A stretch of DNA of 64,000 nt, from the NCBI RefSeq assembly GCF_001270495.1, contig NZ_LGUR01000200.1, positions 66,267 to 130,266 on the forward strand, in the 5' to 3' direction. The translations under genes and the position numbers were made by a program. Position 1 is the first letter of the stretch, and every line of letters begins with the position of its first letter. This document shows, piece after piece, positions 56,961-64,000 of this stretch. The notes under the pieces are model-generated. The model did no database searches. It saw only the letters and a list, made by a program, of their open reading frames with translations, and had not been told where the DNA came from. This stretch comes from Streptomyces viridochromogenes. Lineage in GTDB: Bacteria > Actinomycetota > Actinomycetes > Streptomycetales > Streptomycetaceae.

Positions 56961-58984
56961 CGACCGACGAAGCAGCACCGCACGACCTGGAGTCCGCGGT
57001 GGCCGTCGTGGGGATGAGCGGGCGCTTCCCCGGCGCCCCCGACCTCGACACGTACTGGGCCAACCTGCGCGACGGGGTCTGCTCCCTCTCCGCCTTCACC
57101 GAGAAGGAGCTGCTGGCCGACGGGGCGGACCCGGCGGAGCTGCGCCATCCCGCGTACGTCGCCGCCCAGGGCCTGCTGGCGGACGCGGACCGCTTCGAGG
57201 CGGACCTCTTCGGCTTCAGCCGCGCCGAGGCGGCGGCACTGGACCCGCAGCACCGCGTCCTGCTGGAGACCGCCTGGTCCGCCCTGGAGGACGCGGGGTA
57301 CGCCCCGCTCGACGCTCCGTCCCGCACCGGCGTCTACGTGGGCGGCAGCCCGACCGAGCACGCCCTGGCCGCCGGCACCGACCCGGCGCTCGCGGCGTCG
57401 ATCGGCGCCCTCCAGGTCCGGATCCTCACCGACCGCGAGTTCCTGGCGCCGTGGATCTCCTACCGCCTGGGCCTGGACGGCCCGAGCATGACGGTCCAGA
57501 CGGCCTGCTCCACCTCCCTCACGGCCGTCCATCTCGCCGTACAGTCCCTGCTCCTCGGCGAGTGCGACGCGGCACTCGCGGGCGGCGTGGCCATCGGCAG
57601 CGTGCGCAGGCAGGGCTACGTCCACTACCAGGGCGGGATCTTCTCCCCCGACGGCCGCTGTCGCCCCTTCGACGAGAAGGCGGCCGGCACGGTACCGGGC
57701 AGTGGGGTGGGCGTACTGGTCCTGCGCCGGCTGGAGGACGCGCTGGCCGACGGTGACCCGGTGCGCGCGGTGATCCGGGGCACGGCGGTCACCAACGACG
57801 GTTCCGGCAAGGTCGGTTTCACCGCTCCGGGGGTGGACCAGCAGACGGCCGCGATCACGGAGGCGTGGGCGGCGGCGGGGCTGGAGCCGTCGGCGGCGCA
57901 GTACGTGGAGGCGCACGGGACCGGGACCGAGCTGGGGGACCGGATCGAGCTGGAGGCGGCGGGCACGGCCTTCGGTCCCCGTGCGGACACCGGAATCGCT
58001 CTTGGCTCGGTGAAGTCGAACATCGGGCACGCGGACGCGGCGGCCGGGGCGGCGTCGCTGATCAAGACGATCCTGATGCTGGAGCACCGGACACTGGCCC
58101 CGACGGTGGACGTCACGAGCCCGCTGGCCGCCCTCCAGGACTCACCCCTGCGGCTGGTGACAAAGGCGCGGGAGTGGCCGGACAGGCCGGGCCTGCCCAG
58201 GCTGGCGGGCGTGACGTCGGTGGGTATCGGCGGCACGAATGTGCACGTGGTCGTGCAGGAGGCCGCGGAGCGCCGGTCACGCCCGAGTGCCGCACCCGGC
58301 CCGGTCGTCCTGCCGCTGTCGGCCCGCACGGCGCCCCAACTCAGGCTCGCCGCCGACCGGTTGGCGAGGCGCCTGCGCGAGGCGGACGACGCCCTGCGCC
58401 TGACCGATGTCGCGCACACCCTCCGCACGGGCAGGGTCGGGATGCCCCTGCGTGGGTATGTCGTGGCCGCCGACGCGCGGGAGGCGTCGGACAAGCTCGC
58501 GGCGCTGGCCGAGGGCCACCGCGGCACCGCGACCGACCCCCTGGGCGAGGCGTGGCTGAGGGGCGAGGAAGTGAGCTGGCCGGCCCTCGGCGGCGACGTA
58601 CGGCGGGTGTCCCTCCCGACGTACCCGTTCGCGGGTGAGAGCTACGGCGCGCTGACCCTGCGAAGGGCCCCGGCACAGGAGCCGCACGAGCCGGAGCAGA
58701 GCGGACTCGAAGCGCAGGTTGCCGAGTTGGTGATCGAGGCGCTGGATCTCACCGGTGCCGCCGATCTGACGCAGACGTACTTCGAGGCGGGCGGTGACTC
58801 GCTGACCGCCGTTCACCTCGCCGGAAGGCTCCGTGACGAGCTGGGCATCGACGTGCCGATCCAGCTCTTCCTCGAACCGATCACACTGGAGGACATGACG
58901 CACCGCATCGTCGACATGAAACAGAACGGCCACGCCGACGGCGCCCTGGACGCGCTCCTCGCCGAGTTCGAGGCGGAGTCATGA
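56957..58984 (+). CDS. AT-less polyketide synthase, KS-ACP
   Basis: A 675-aa type I ketosynthase (about 12-440) with the full catalytic set: Cys in TACSTS near 184, His in EAHGTGT near 318, His in NIGHAD near 355. The flanking linker (about 445-560) ends with LPTYPFAGESYG, but there is no acyltransferase domain. An ACP follows (about 580-650, AGGDSLTAVHL). It therefore needs an AT in trans or takes a substrate other than malonyl-CoA. It may extend the NRPS-bound chain. ATGA overlap with the NRPS before and with the thioesterase after. Confidence 0.93.
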   Translation: MTTDEAAPHDLESAVAVVGMSGRFPGAPDLDTYWANLRDGVCSLSAFTEKELLADGADPAELRHPAYVAAQGLLADADRFEADLFGFSRAEAAALDPQHRVLLETAWSALEDAGYAPLDAPSRTGVYVGGSPTEHALAAGTDPALAASIGALQVRILTDREFLAPWISYRLGLDGPSMTVQTACSTSLTAVHLAVQSLLLGECDAALAGGVAIGSVRRQGYVHYQGGIFSPDGRCRPFDEKAAGTVPGSGVGVLVLRRLEDALADGDPVRAVIRGTAVTNDGSGKVGFTAPGVDQQTAAITEAWAAAGLEPSAAQYVEAHGTGTELGDRIELEAAGTAFGPRADTGIALGSVKSNIGHADAAAGAASLIKTILMLEHRTLAPTVDVTSPLAALQDSPLRLVTKAREWPDRPGLPRLAGVTSVGIGGTNVHVVVQEAAERRSRPSAAPGPVVLPLSARTAPQLRLAADRLARRLREADDALRLTDVAHTLRTGRVGMPLRGYVVAADAREASDKLAALAEGHRGTATDPLGEAWLRGEEVSWPALGGDVRRVSLPTYPFAGESYGALTLRRAPAQEPHEPEQSGLEAQVAELVIEALDLTGAADLTQTYFEAGGDSLTAVHLAGRLRDELGIDVPIQLFLEPITLEDMTHRIVDMKQNGHADGALDALLAEFEAES

Positions 58985-59733
58985 CCGTGCCGGACAGCCG
59001 GACCCGATGGCTCCGGGGCGTGCGCGCGCCCGGCGCGAAGGCCCGTCTGGTGTGCTTTCCGCACGCGGGCGGCGGGGCGGTCTCCTTCCACGACTGGGCC
59101 ACGCTGACGCCACCGGAGATCGAGGTCGTGTCGGTGCAGTACCCCGGCCGCCAGGACCGCCTGGCCGAACCGTGCGCGACCACGATGGAGGAGCTGGCGG
59201 ACGCGATCACGACGGCTCTGCTGCACGAACTGGCCGACGACCTGCCGTTGGCCCTCTTCGGCCACAGCATGGGGTCGGCGGTGGCGTACGAGGTGGCCCG
59301 CCGGCTGGAGGGCGTCCCCGGCCGTACCCTCACCCGCCTGATCGTCTCGGGCCGGCCCAGACCCCGCGTCCCGCACGAGCAGCCGCCCTGCCCGGCCCCG
59401 ACCGACAGCGAGATCCTGGACCGCGTCCGCATCCTGGATCCCGACGGCGCCGACGTCTACGACCATCCCGATCTGCGTCCCCTGATCATGCCGTCGCTGC
59501 GCGCGGACTTCGGTCTGCTGGCGGCTTACCGCCCGACCCGCCTGCACCGGCTGGGAGTTCCGGTCACGGCCTGCGGAGGCGATCGCGATCCCGCGTGCGC
59601 GGTGGCGGACCTCTCGTCGTGGTCGGACGTCACGACGGAAGGGCTGGATGTCCGGGTCTTCGAGGGGAACCACTTCTATCTCAACCCGTGGAAGCGGGAG
59701 TTGGTCGGGTTCATCGCCTCGCATCTGGTGTGA
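58981..59733 (+). CDS. Type II thioesterase
   Basis: A 250-aa alpha/beta hydrolase of the type II (SrfAD/GrsT-like) group that clears misprimed carriers on NRPS/PKS lines. Motifs: LVCFPHAGGGAVSFHDW, the nucleophile elbow GHSMGS near 95, GGDRDPAC near the third acid, and the catalytic His in EGNHFYL. Its ATG overlaps the KS-ACP stop. The stop codon lies in the first unit of a 14-bp tandem repeat. Confidence 0.95.
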   Translation: MTVPDSRTRWLRGVRAPGAKARLVCFPHAGGGAVSFHDWATLTPPEIEVVSVQYPGRQDRLAEPCATTMEELADAITTALLHELADDLPLALFGHSMGSAVAYEVARRLEGVPGRTLTRLIVSGRPRPRVPHEQPPCPAPTDSEILDRVRILDPDGADVYDHPDLRPLIMPSLRADFGLLAAYRPTRLHRLGVPVTACGGDRDPACAVADLSSWSDVTTEGLDVRVFEGNHFYLNPWKRELVGFIASHLV

Positions 59734-59780
59734 GACACCTGGTGTGAGACATCTGGCGTGAGACACCTGGTGTGAGCATG
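59725..59780. repeat. Four tandem 14-bp repeats between thioesterase and ketosynthase genes
   Basis: CTGGTGTGAGACAC repeated four times with one or few changes each. Junctions of units 1-2 and 3-4 create two ACACC-T-GGTGT dyads (59735-59745 and 59763-59773) 28 bases apart. The array begins 9 bases before the thioesterase stop ends and lies about 60-110 bases before the ketosynthase start. Confidence 0.9.
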
Positions 59781-59838
59781 TGCACGCCATGAAAAAGCTG
59801 GGCATGTTTTCCTTTCAACAACCAGAGGGGACATGCAG

Positions 59839-61125
59839 ATGAGCGTGGCCGCCGCGTCCCAGCCCCGCAGGGTCGTCGTCACCGGACTCGGGGCGGTCAC
59901 GCCGCTGGGCGTCGGGGTCGGGGAGTTGTGGCACGGACTGCTCGACGGACGGCACGGGATAAGAGAGCTGGAGGGGGAGGAGTTCGCCGGGCTGCCCGTG
60001 CGGGTCGCCGGGGTCGTCCCCGTGGACCCCGGCGAACTGCTGCCCCGGCCGGTGGCCCGGCGGATGAACCGGGCCGCCCGGTTCGGGGTGCTGGCCGCCC
60101 GGGAGGCGTGGGCCGACGCCGGGTTCACCGAGGGCGGCACGCGGGAGAGCGGGGTCGATCCGGAGCGGGTCGGGGTGAGTCTGGGCGCCATCCTCGGAGA
60201 CGCGTCCGTACTGGTGGGCGGGGACCGGGCGTTGCGGGAGCGGGGGCCGCGGGCCGTCTCGCCGCTGACCACGCCGATGACCGTGCCCTCGCAGGCCGCC
60301 TCCCAGGTCTCGCTCGACCTGCACATCACCGGCGAGGCCAGGACCGTGACGAGCGCCTGCGCGTCGGGGACGGAGGCCATAGGGCAGGCGATCGACCGCA
60401 TACGGTACGGGCAGATCGACATCGCTCTCGCGGGCGGCGCCGAAGCCGTCGTCACGCCGGCGATCATGGCGTCCTTCGCGGCGATGCGGGCCCTGGCCGA
60501 CGGGGAACCCTCGAACGACTCCCCCTCCCGGCCCTTCGCCAAGGACCGGAGCGGGTTCGTCAACGGCGAGGGCGCCGGGATCCTCGTACTGGAGGCCGAG
60601 GAGCACGCGCGAGCCCGTGGCGCCCGGATCTACTGCGAGGCCGCGGGCTGGGGCCTCTCCGCCGACGCCCACCACATGGCCGCGCCCGACCCGTCCGGCA
60701 CCGGCGTCGCACTCGCCCTGCGGCGGGCGCTGCGGGACGCCGGGGGCGAGGTCGGGGACATCGTCCATGTGAACGCCCATGCCACGGCGACGATCGAGGG
60801 CGACCTCGCGGAGGCGGGCGCGCTGCGGGCGGTGCTCGGCCGACGGAAGGTCCCCGTCACGGCGCTCAAGGGGCACCTGGGGCATCTACAGGGGGCCGCG
60901 GGCGGGGTGGAGGCCGTGGCCGCCGTACTGACGCTGCATCACGGGGTGGTGCCGCCGACCGTGGGGGCCGGGGAGGACGACGACGCGATCGACCTGGATG
61001 TGGTGAGGGGGGCACCGCGCGCGTTGCCGGAGGACGGGGACCTGGTGCTCAGCAACTCGTTCGGGTTCGGGGGCCACAACGCGGTGTTGGCGTTGCGGCG
61101 GACGGCGGACGGCGCTGACCGATAA
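59839..61125 (+). CDS. Beta-ketoacyl-ACP synthase II (FabF-like)
   Basis: A 428-aa free-standing ketosynthase. Triad: Cys in TSACASGTEAIGQ near 173, His in VNAHATATIEGD, His in LKGHLGHLQGAAGG. It carries VVVTGLGAVTPLGVGV at the start. The second of two close ATGs (59839) is preferred because GAGGGG lies eight bases upstream. It may make a fatty acyl or polyketide part for the NRPS product, or be an unrelated FabF copy: the 106-base gap and repeats before it suggest a separate promoter. The genome must have its primary FabF in the fab operon elsewhere. Confidence 0.9.
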   Translation: MSVAAASQPRRVVVTGLGAVTPLGVGVGELWHGLLDGRHGIRELEGEEFAGLPVRVAGVVPVDPGELLPRPVARRMNRAARFGVLAAREAWADAGFTEGGTRESGVDPERVGVSLGAILGDASVLVGGDRALRERGPRAVSPLTTPMTVPSQAASQVSLDLHITGEARTVTSACASGTEAIGQAIDRIRYGQIDIALAGGAEAVVTPAIMASFAAMRALADGEPSNDSPSRPFAKDRSGFVNGEGAGILVLEAEEHARARGARIYCEAAGWGLSADAHHMAAPDPSGTGVALALRRALRDAGGEVGDIVHVNAHATATIEGDLAEAGALRAVLGRRKVPVTALKGHLGHLQGAAGGVEAVAAVLTLHHGVVPPTVGAGEDDDAIDLDVVRGAPRALPEDGDLVLSNSFGFGGHNAVLALRRTADGADR

Positions 61126-61189
61126 GGAGAGGCGCGGTGCGGTGAGCCGGGGCGAGGTGCGATGAGCGGTCACGCGTGACGGTGCCGGG

Positions 61190-62245
61190 TCACGCCGAGC
61201 GCTTGCGGGCCGTGGTCTTTTTGGCCGTCGTCTTCTTCGCCGTGCTCTTGGCGGTGCTTTTCGCCGTGCTCTTCGCGGTGCTCTTCGCCGCCGTCTTCTT
61301 CGCTCCCTGCGCCGTCTTCGCCGTCGACTTCTTCGCGGACGCCGTCTTCTTCGCCGCCGTCTTCTTCGTCGCGGTCGACTTCTTGCCGGACGTCTGCTTC
61401 GGTGCCGCTCGGGACGTCTTGCGCTGGGGCAGGCGCCGGACCTCCGCCGCCTCCTCCTCCGGCTCCTCGCCGCGCGACTCCTTCGCCGCCCGCACGCTCT
61501 TCTCCAGGGCCGCCATCAGGTCGAGGACCTTGCCGGACTTCGCCGGTTCGGGTGCCTCCGGCGGGGCCTCGCCGGCCGCCTTCGCGGCGACGACCTCCTC
61601 CAGGGCCTCGCGGTACGCGTCGTGCAGCTCGTCGATTTCGATCTCGCCGAGGGTGTCCATCAGGGCGTCCGCGAGGTCCAGCTCCTTGTCGTTCACCGTG
61701 ACGTGCGTGTCCGGGGCGACGCCCTCGGGTGCCCGGACCTCGTCCGGCCACAGCAGCCCGTGCATGGCGATGGCGTCCTCGACCACCCGCAGCATGCCCA
61801 GACGCTCACGGCCACGCAGGGCGTACTTCGCGATCGCCACCTTCTGGCTCCGCTTGAGCGCCTCCCGCAGCAACGTGTACGGCTTGGCCGCGGGCGCCCC
61901 GCCCGCCGCGAGGTAGTACGCGCTGTCCATCTGGAGCGGGTCGATGCGGTCGGCCGGCACGAAGGCCACGATCTCGATCGTCTTCGCGGTCGGGAGCGGC
62001 AGGTTGGACAGGTCGTCGTCCGTGATCGGGATGATCGTGCCGTCCGCGTCCTCGTAACCCTTGCCGATCTCGGCCTGGGTGACCTCACGGTCCTCCAGCT
62101 CGCAGACCTTGCGGTAGCGAATACGGCCGCCGTCCTCCGTATGGATCTGACGGAAGGAGATCGAGCGGTTCTCCGTGGCGTTCACGAGCTTGATCGGGAT
62201 GCTGACCAGGCCGAACGAGATGGCGCCGTTCCAGATGGATCGCAC
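61190..62245 (-). CDS. ku: Ku protein (non-homologous end joining)
   Basis: Bacterial Ku (351 aa) binds DNA ends as a dimer and recruits LigD. The core (about 1-250) starts RSIWNGAISFGLVSIPIKLV and contains AYYLAAGG and RGRERLGMLRVVEDA. The C-terminal 100 residues are a Lys/Ala/Thr-rich tail with repeats of the type AAKSTAKST, which resembles histone H1-like tails and probably binds DNA. The GTG at 62245 has AAAGGG eight bases upstream. It is divergent from the LigD-type polymerase gene with a 71-base shared promoter region. Confidence 0.96.
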   Translation of the reverse strand: MRSIWNGAISFGLVSIPIKLVNATENRSISFRQIHTEDGGRIRYRKVCELEDREVTQAEIGKGYEDADGTIIPITDDDLSNLPLPTAKTIEIVAFVPADRIDPLQMDSAYYLAAGGAPAAKPYTLLREALKRSQKVAIAKYALRGRERLGMLRVVEDAIAMHGLLWPDEVRAPEGVAPDTHVTVNDKELDLADALMDTLGEIEIDELHDAYREALEEVVAAKAAGEAPPEAPEPAKSGKVLDLMAALEKSVRAAKESRGEEPEEEAAEVRRLPQRKTSRAAPKQTSGKKSTATKKTAAKKTASAKKSTAKTAQGAKKTAAKSTAKSTAKSTAKSTAKKTTAKKTTARKRSA

Positions 62246-62316
62246 GTGCAGCACCCTTTCGATCGCTGTGCCAGGCTTACCCGGACATCCACCGTATTTT
62301 CTGGAATTCTCATGGT

Positions 62317-63198
62317 ATGACGCCGATCACAGAGGTGGAGGGGCGACGGGTCGCGCTCAGCAATCTGGAGAAGGTGCTGTATCCGGCGACCGGCTTCACC
62401 AAGGGCGAGTTGCTGCACTACTACGCCACCACGGCCGAATTCCTGCTGCCGCATCTGCGGGATCGGCCCGTGTCCTTCCTGCGGTACCCGGACGGCCCGG
62501 ACGGCCAGGTGTTCTTCACCAAGAACGTCCCGCCGGGCACCCCCGACTGGGTCACCACGGCCGAGGTCCCCCGGGTGGAGGGGCCGGCCCGCATGGTGTT
62601 CGTGCAGGATCTCGCGAGCCTGATGTGGGCCGCGAACCTCGTCACCGAGTTCCATACGCCCCAGTGGGTGATCGAGGCGCCCGGCGAGGCCGACCGGCTG
62701 GTCTTCGACCTCGACCCCGGATCGCCCGCCACCGTGGTCGAGTGCTGCGACGTCGCCCTCTGGCTGCGGGAACGGCTGGCCGCCGACGGCATCGAGGCGT
62801 ACGCCAAGACCTCCGGCTCGAAGGGGCTCCATCTCGCCGCGGCCATCCGGCCCGCCCCTTCCGAACAGGCCACCGAGTACGCCAAGGAACTCGCCGTGGA
62901 GGCCGAGAAGGCCCTGCCCCGGCTCGCGATCCACCGGATGACCAAGAGCCTGCGGCCCGGCAAGGTCTTCGTCGACTGGAGCCAGAACGCCGCCCGCAAG
63001 ACGACGGCCACGCCCTACACCCTGCGTGCCCGTCGCGAGCCCGCGGTCTCCGCGCCGGTCACCTGGGAGGAGGTGGCGGACTGCCGCTCCCCGACCGCCC
63101 TCACCGTCCTCGCCCCGGATCTGGCTCCGCGCCTCCAGGACTTCGGCGACTTGCTGGCTCCGCTGCTCGACGGTGACGGTGCGGGGTCGCTGCCGTAG
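62317..63198 (+). CDS. LigD-type primase/polymerase, stand-alone
   Basis: A 293-aa archaeo-eukaryotic-primase-like polymerase as found in LigD, without ligase or nuclease domains. Seen: NLEKVLYPATGFTKGELLHYY at the start, the metal-binding LVFDLDPG, the KTSGSKGLHLAAAI motif, and KVFVDWSQNAARKTT. It fills gaps during end joining. Encoded divergently from Ku. ATG start with GGTATG context and a weak ribosome-binding site. Confidence 0.95.
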   Translation: MTPITEVEGRRVALSNLEKVLYPATGFTKGELLHYYATTAEFLLPHLRDRPVSFLRYPDGPDGQVFFTKNVPPGTPDWVTTAEVPRVEGPARMVFVQDLASLMWAANLVTEFHTPQWVIEAPGEADRLVFDLDPGSPATVVECCDVALWLRERLAADGIEAYAKTSGSKGLHLAAAIRPAPSEQATEYAKELAVEAEKALPRLAIHRMTKSLRPGKVFVDWSQNAARKTTATPYTLRARREPAVSAPVTWEEVADCRSPTALTVLAPDLAPRLQDFGDLLAPLLDGDGAGSLP

Positions 63199-63267
63199 AT
63201 TCTCCTCGCCCCCGCCGCTCCTACCCGCCCCATCCTCCTGGAGCTCCGCCCCAGACCCCGCTCCTCA

Positions 63268-63365
63268 AACGCCGGAGAGGCTGGATCTACCCGTCCGGCG
63301 TTCGAGGACGAGGCCGCTTCAGGGCCGAAGCGGGAGGGCTGGGGGCGGCAGCCCCCTGGGGGCGG
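63268..63365. repeat. Dispersed intergenic repeat with hairpins
   Basis: AACGCCGG ... CCGGCGTT (63268-63275 and 63295-63302) forms a stem, followed by a GGGCTGGGGGCGGCAGCCCC hairpin region. This combination is familiar as a frequent Streptomyces intergenic element. It lies between convergent genes and may work as a bidirectional terminator. Confidence 0.6.
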
Positions 63366-63383
63366 TTGACCGAGCCGCGTCCT

Positions 63384-64000
63384 TCAGCCTGCGGCGGCCC
63401 ACACCCCCCGGTCCCGCGCCATCGCGTGCAGGGCCTCCACATCCGCCGGCTTCAGTACCCCGCCCAGCCGAGCCAGCCCCTCCACCTCCGTGTCCCTGAG
63501 GACCCTGACCTCCCGAAGCGGCTGGTTGACGGTCACGTCCGCCGGGGCGACCAGGGCGAGGACCGGGTGGACCTCGGCGGTCAGGGCGTAGGAGGCGCGG
63601 TCGGCGTCGGCGCGGACGCGGCGGAGCAGGGGGTGCGACTCGCGGCGGCCGAGGGAGACCACCGGGTCGGTGACGGTCACCTTCTGCTTACGGGCGTACA
63701 GGGTGTGCAGCGCGAACAGCCCGCCGGGCCCGATCACCAGATGGTGGATCCGGTCGCCGCCGGGCAGCGGCACGGAGTGCAGCGCGTGCCAGCCCGCGCC
63801 GTCCAGCCGGTCCAGGGCGTCCCCGACCGTCTGCTCCGCCGTCAGCGCCCGGCGCCGCGGGTCGGCGCGCAGCCGGTGGGAGGGCCCCGGGTCCCGGTCG
63901 AGGGAGACCAGGAGCGCCTCGCCGGGACGGTTGGGCGCGAGGTCGTCGTCCGGGTGCAGGTTCAGCCGGGCCAGCTCGGCGGGGGTGGGGACCGGGGGCG
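63384..64000 (-). CDS. NERD-domain protein, 5' end outside the window
   Basis: The frame is open from the window edge to the stop at 63384 (about 205 residues). The NERD (nuclease-related) fold is indicated by HHLVIGPGGLFALHTLY with the following Lys-rich strand (ARKQKVTVTDPVV), and LALVAPADVTVNQPL. NERD proteins are predicted nucleases with unknown targets. The start lies beyond position 64000. It converges on the LigD-type polymerase gene. Confidence 0.8.
   Translation of the reverse strand, partial: PPVPTPAELARLNLHPDDDLAPNRPGEALLVSLDRDPGPSHRLRADPRRRALTAEQTVGDALDRLDGAGWHALHSVPLPGGDRIHHLVIGPGGLFALHTLYARKQKVTVTDPVVSLGRRESHPLLRRVRADADRASYALTAEVHPVLALVAPADVTVNQPLREVRVLRDTEVEGLARLGGVLKPADVEALHAMARDRGVWAAAG

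Noticed and set aside
61169..61180. GTCACGCGTGAC palindrome between the FabF-like gene and Ku as a terminator
   Set aside because: The stem is only 6 bp without a loop; too weak to call. It could be chance in GC-rich DNA.

Overview
The window is chromosomal DNA from a high-GC actinomycete, almost certainly a Streptomyces. The evidence is very high GC at third codon positions, frequent GTG and TTG starts, the gene order rho / L31 / RF1 / PrmC / Sua5 / glyA / WecA-like / atpIBEFH, clustered aspartate-family genes, a DUF397/XRE/ATPase regulatory set, and a Ku gene divergent from a LigD-type polymerase gene.

Core block (about 1-23,200, nearly all minus strand). Reading along the minus strand from about 23 kb down: a single-domain response regulator; the ArgS-related protein NrtL, lysA, hom, thrC and thrB (lysine, threonine and methionine precursor supply); rho; a secreted trypsin-FG-GAP protease; an LCP cell-wall ligase; rpmE, prfA and prmC (translation and termination); a Sua5-type tRNA modification enzyme; a low-molecular-weight phosphatase-fold protein whose nucleophile position is Ser; glyA; a WecA-like glycosyl-phosphate transferase; and the start of the F1Fo ATP synthase operon (atpI, B, E, F and part of H). 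tRNA-Arg(CCG) lies at 23,100 on the plus strand.

Integration hotspot (about 23,100-34,530). A 43-bp direct repeat of the tRNA-Arg 3' end occurs at 23,130 and 29,713 and brackets a decayed 6.6-kb integrative element. It holds a truncated tyrosine integrase, a HAD phosphatase pseudogene, a small membrane protein and a phage-type 'beta' family protein. Inside it sits a composite-transposon-like unit with inverted IS5-family ends, carrying an ECF41 sigma factor, a carboxymuconolactone decarboxylase-like protein and a DoxX-like protein. Both target genes carry exact matches to the published ECF41 promoter, TGTCACA-N16-CGTC. Downstream are an internally deleted IS630-family copy, two uncharacterised genes, and an IS701-family element with a broken transposase and an apparently intact MazF/PemK-like passenger. 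A degenerate copy of the sequence just after the tRNA recurs at 34,529, which suggests a second, partly erased element.

Regulatory set (about 34,650-38,460). Two small genes, a HATPase anti-sigma-like protein divergent from DUF397, an XRE/DUF5753 regulator and a DUF574 methyltransferase.

Biosynthetic cluster (about 38,680-61,125, plus strand). An MFS exporter, MbtH, four NRPSs (A-T-C-T, C-A-T-E, C-A-T-TE, C-A-T), a free-standing luciferase-like monooxygenase of the MupA/Atu3671 type, an AT-less KS-ACP protein, a type II thioesterase and a FabF-type ketosynthase. From the exporter to the thioesterase almost every start overlaps or abuts the previous stop, so this looks like one translationally coupled operon. 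The product should be a short peptide with at least one D-residue and possibly a polyketide or acyl part. I do not recognise it as a known compound.

Right edge (61,190-64,000). Ku divergent from a LigD-type polymerase (non-homologous end joining), a dispersed intergenic repeat, and the 3' part of a NERD-domain gene that runs off the window.
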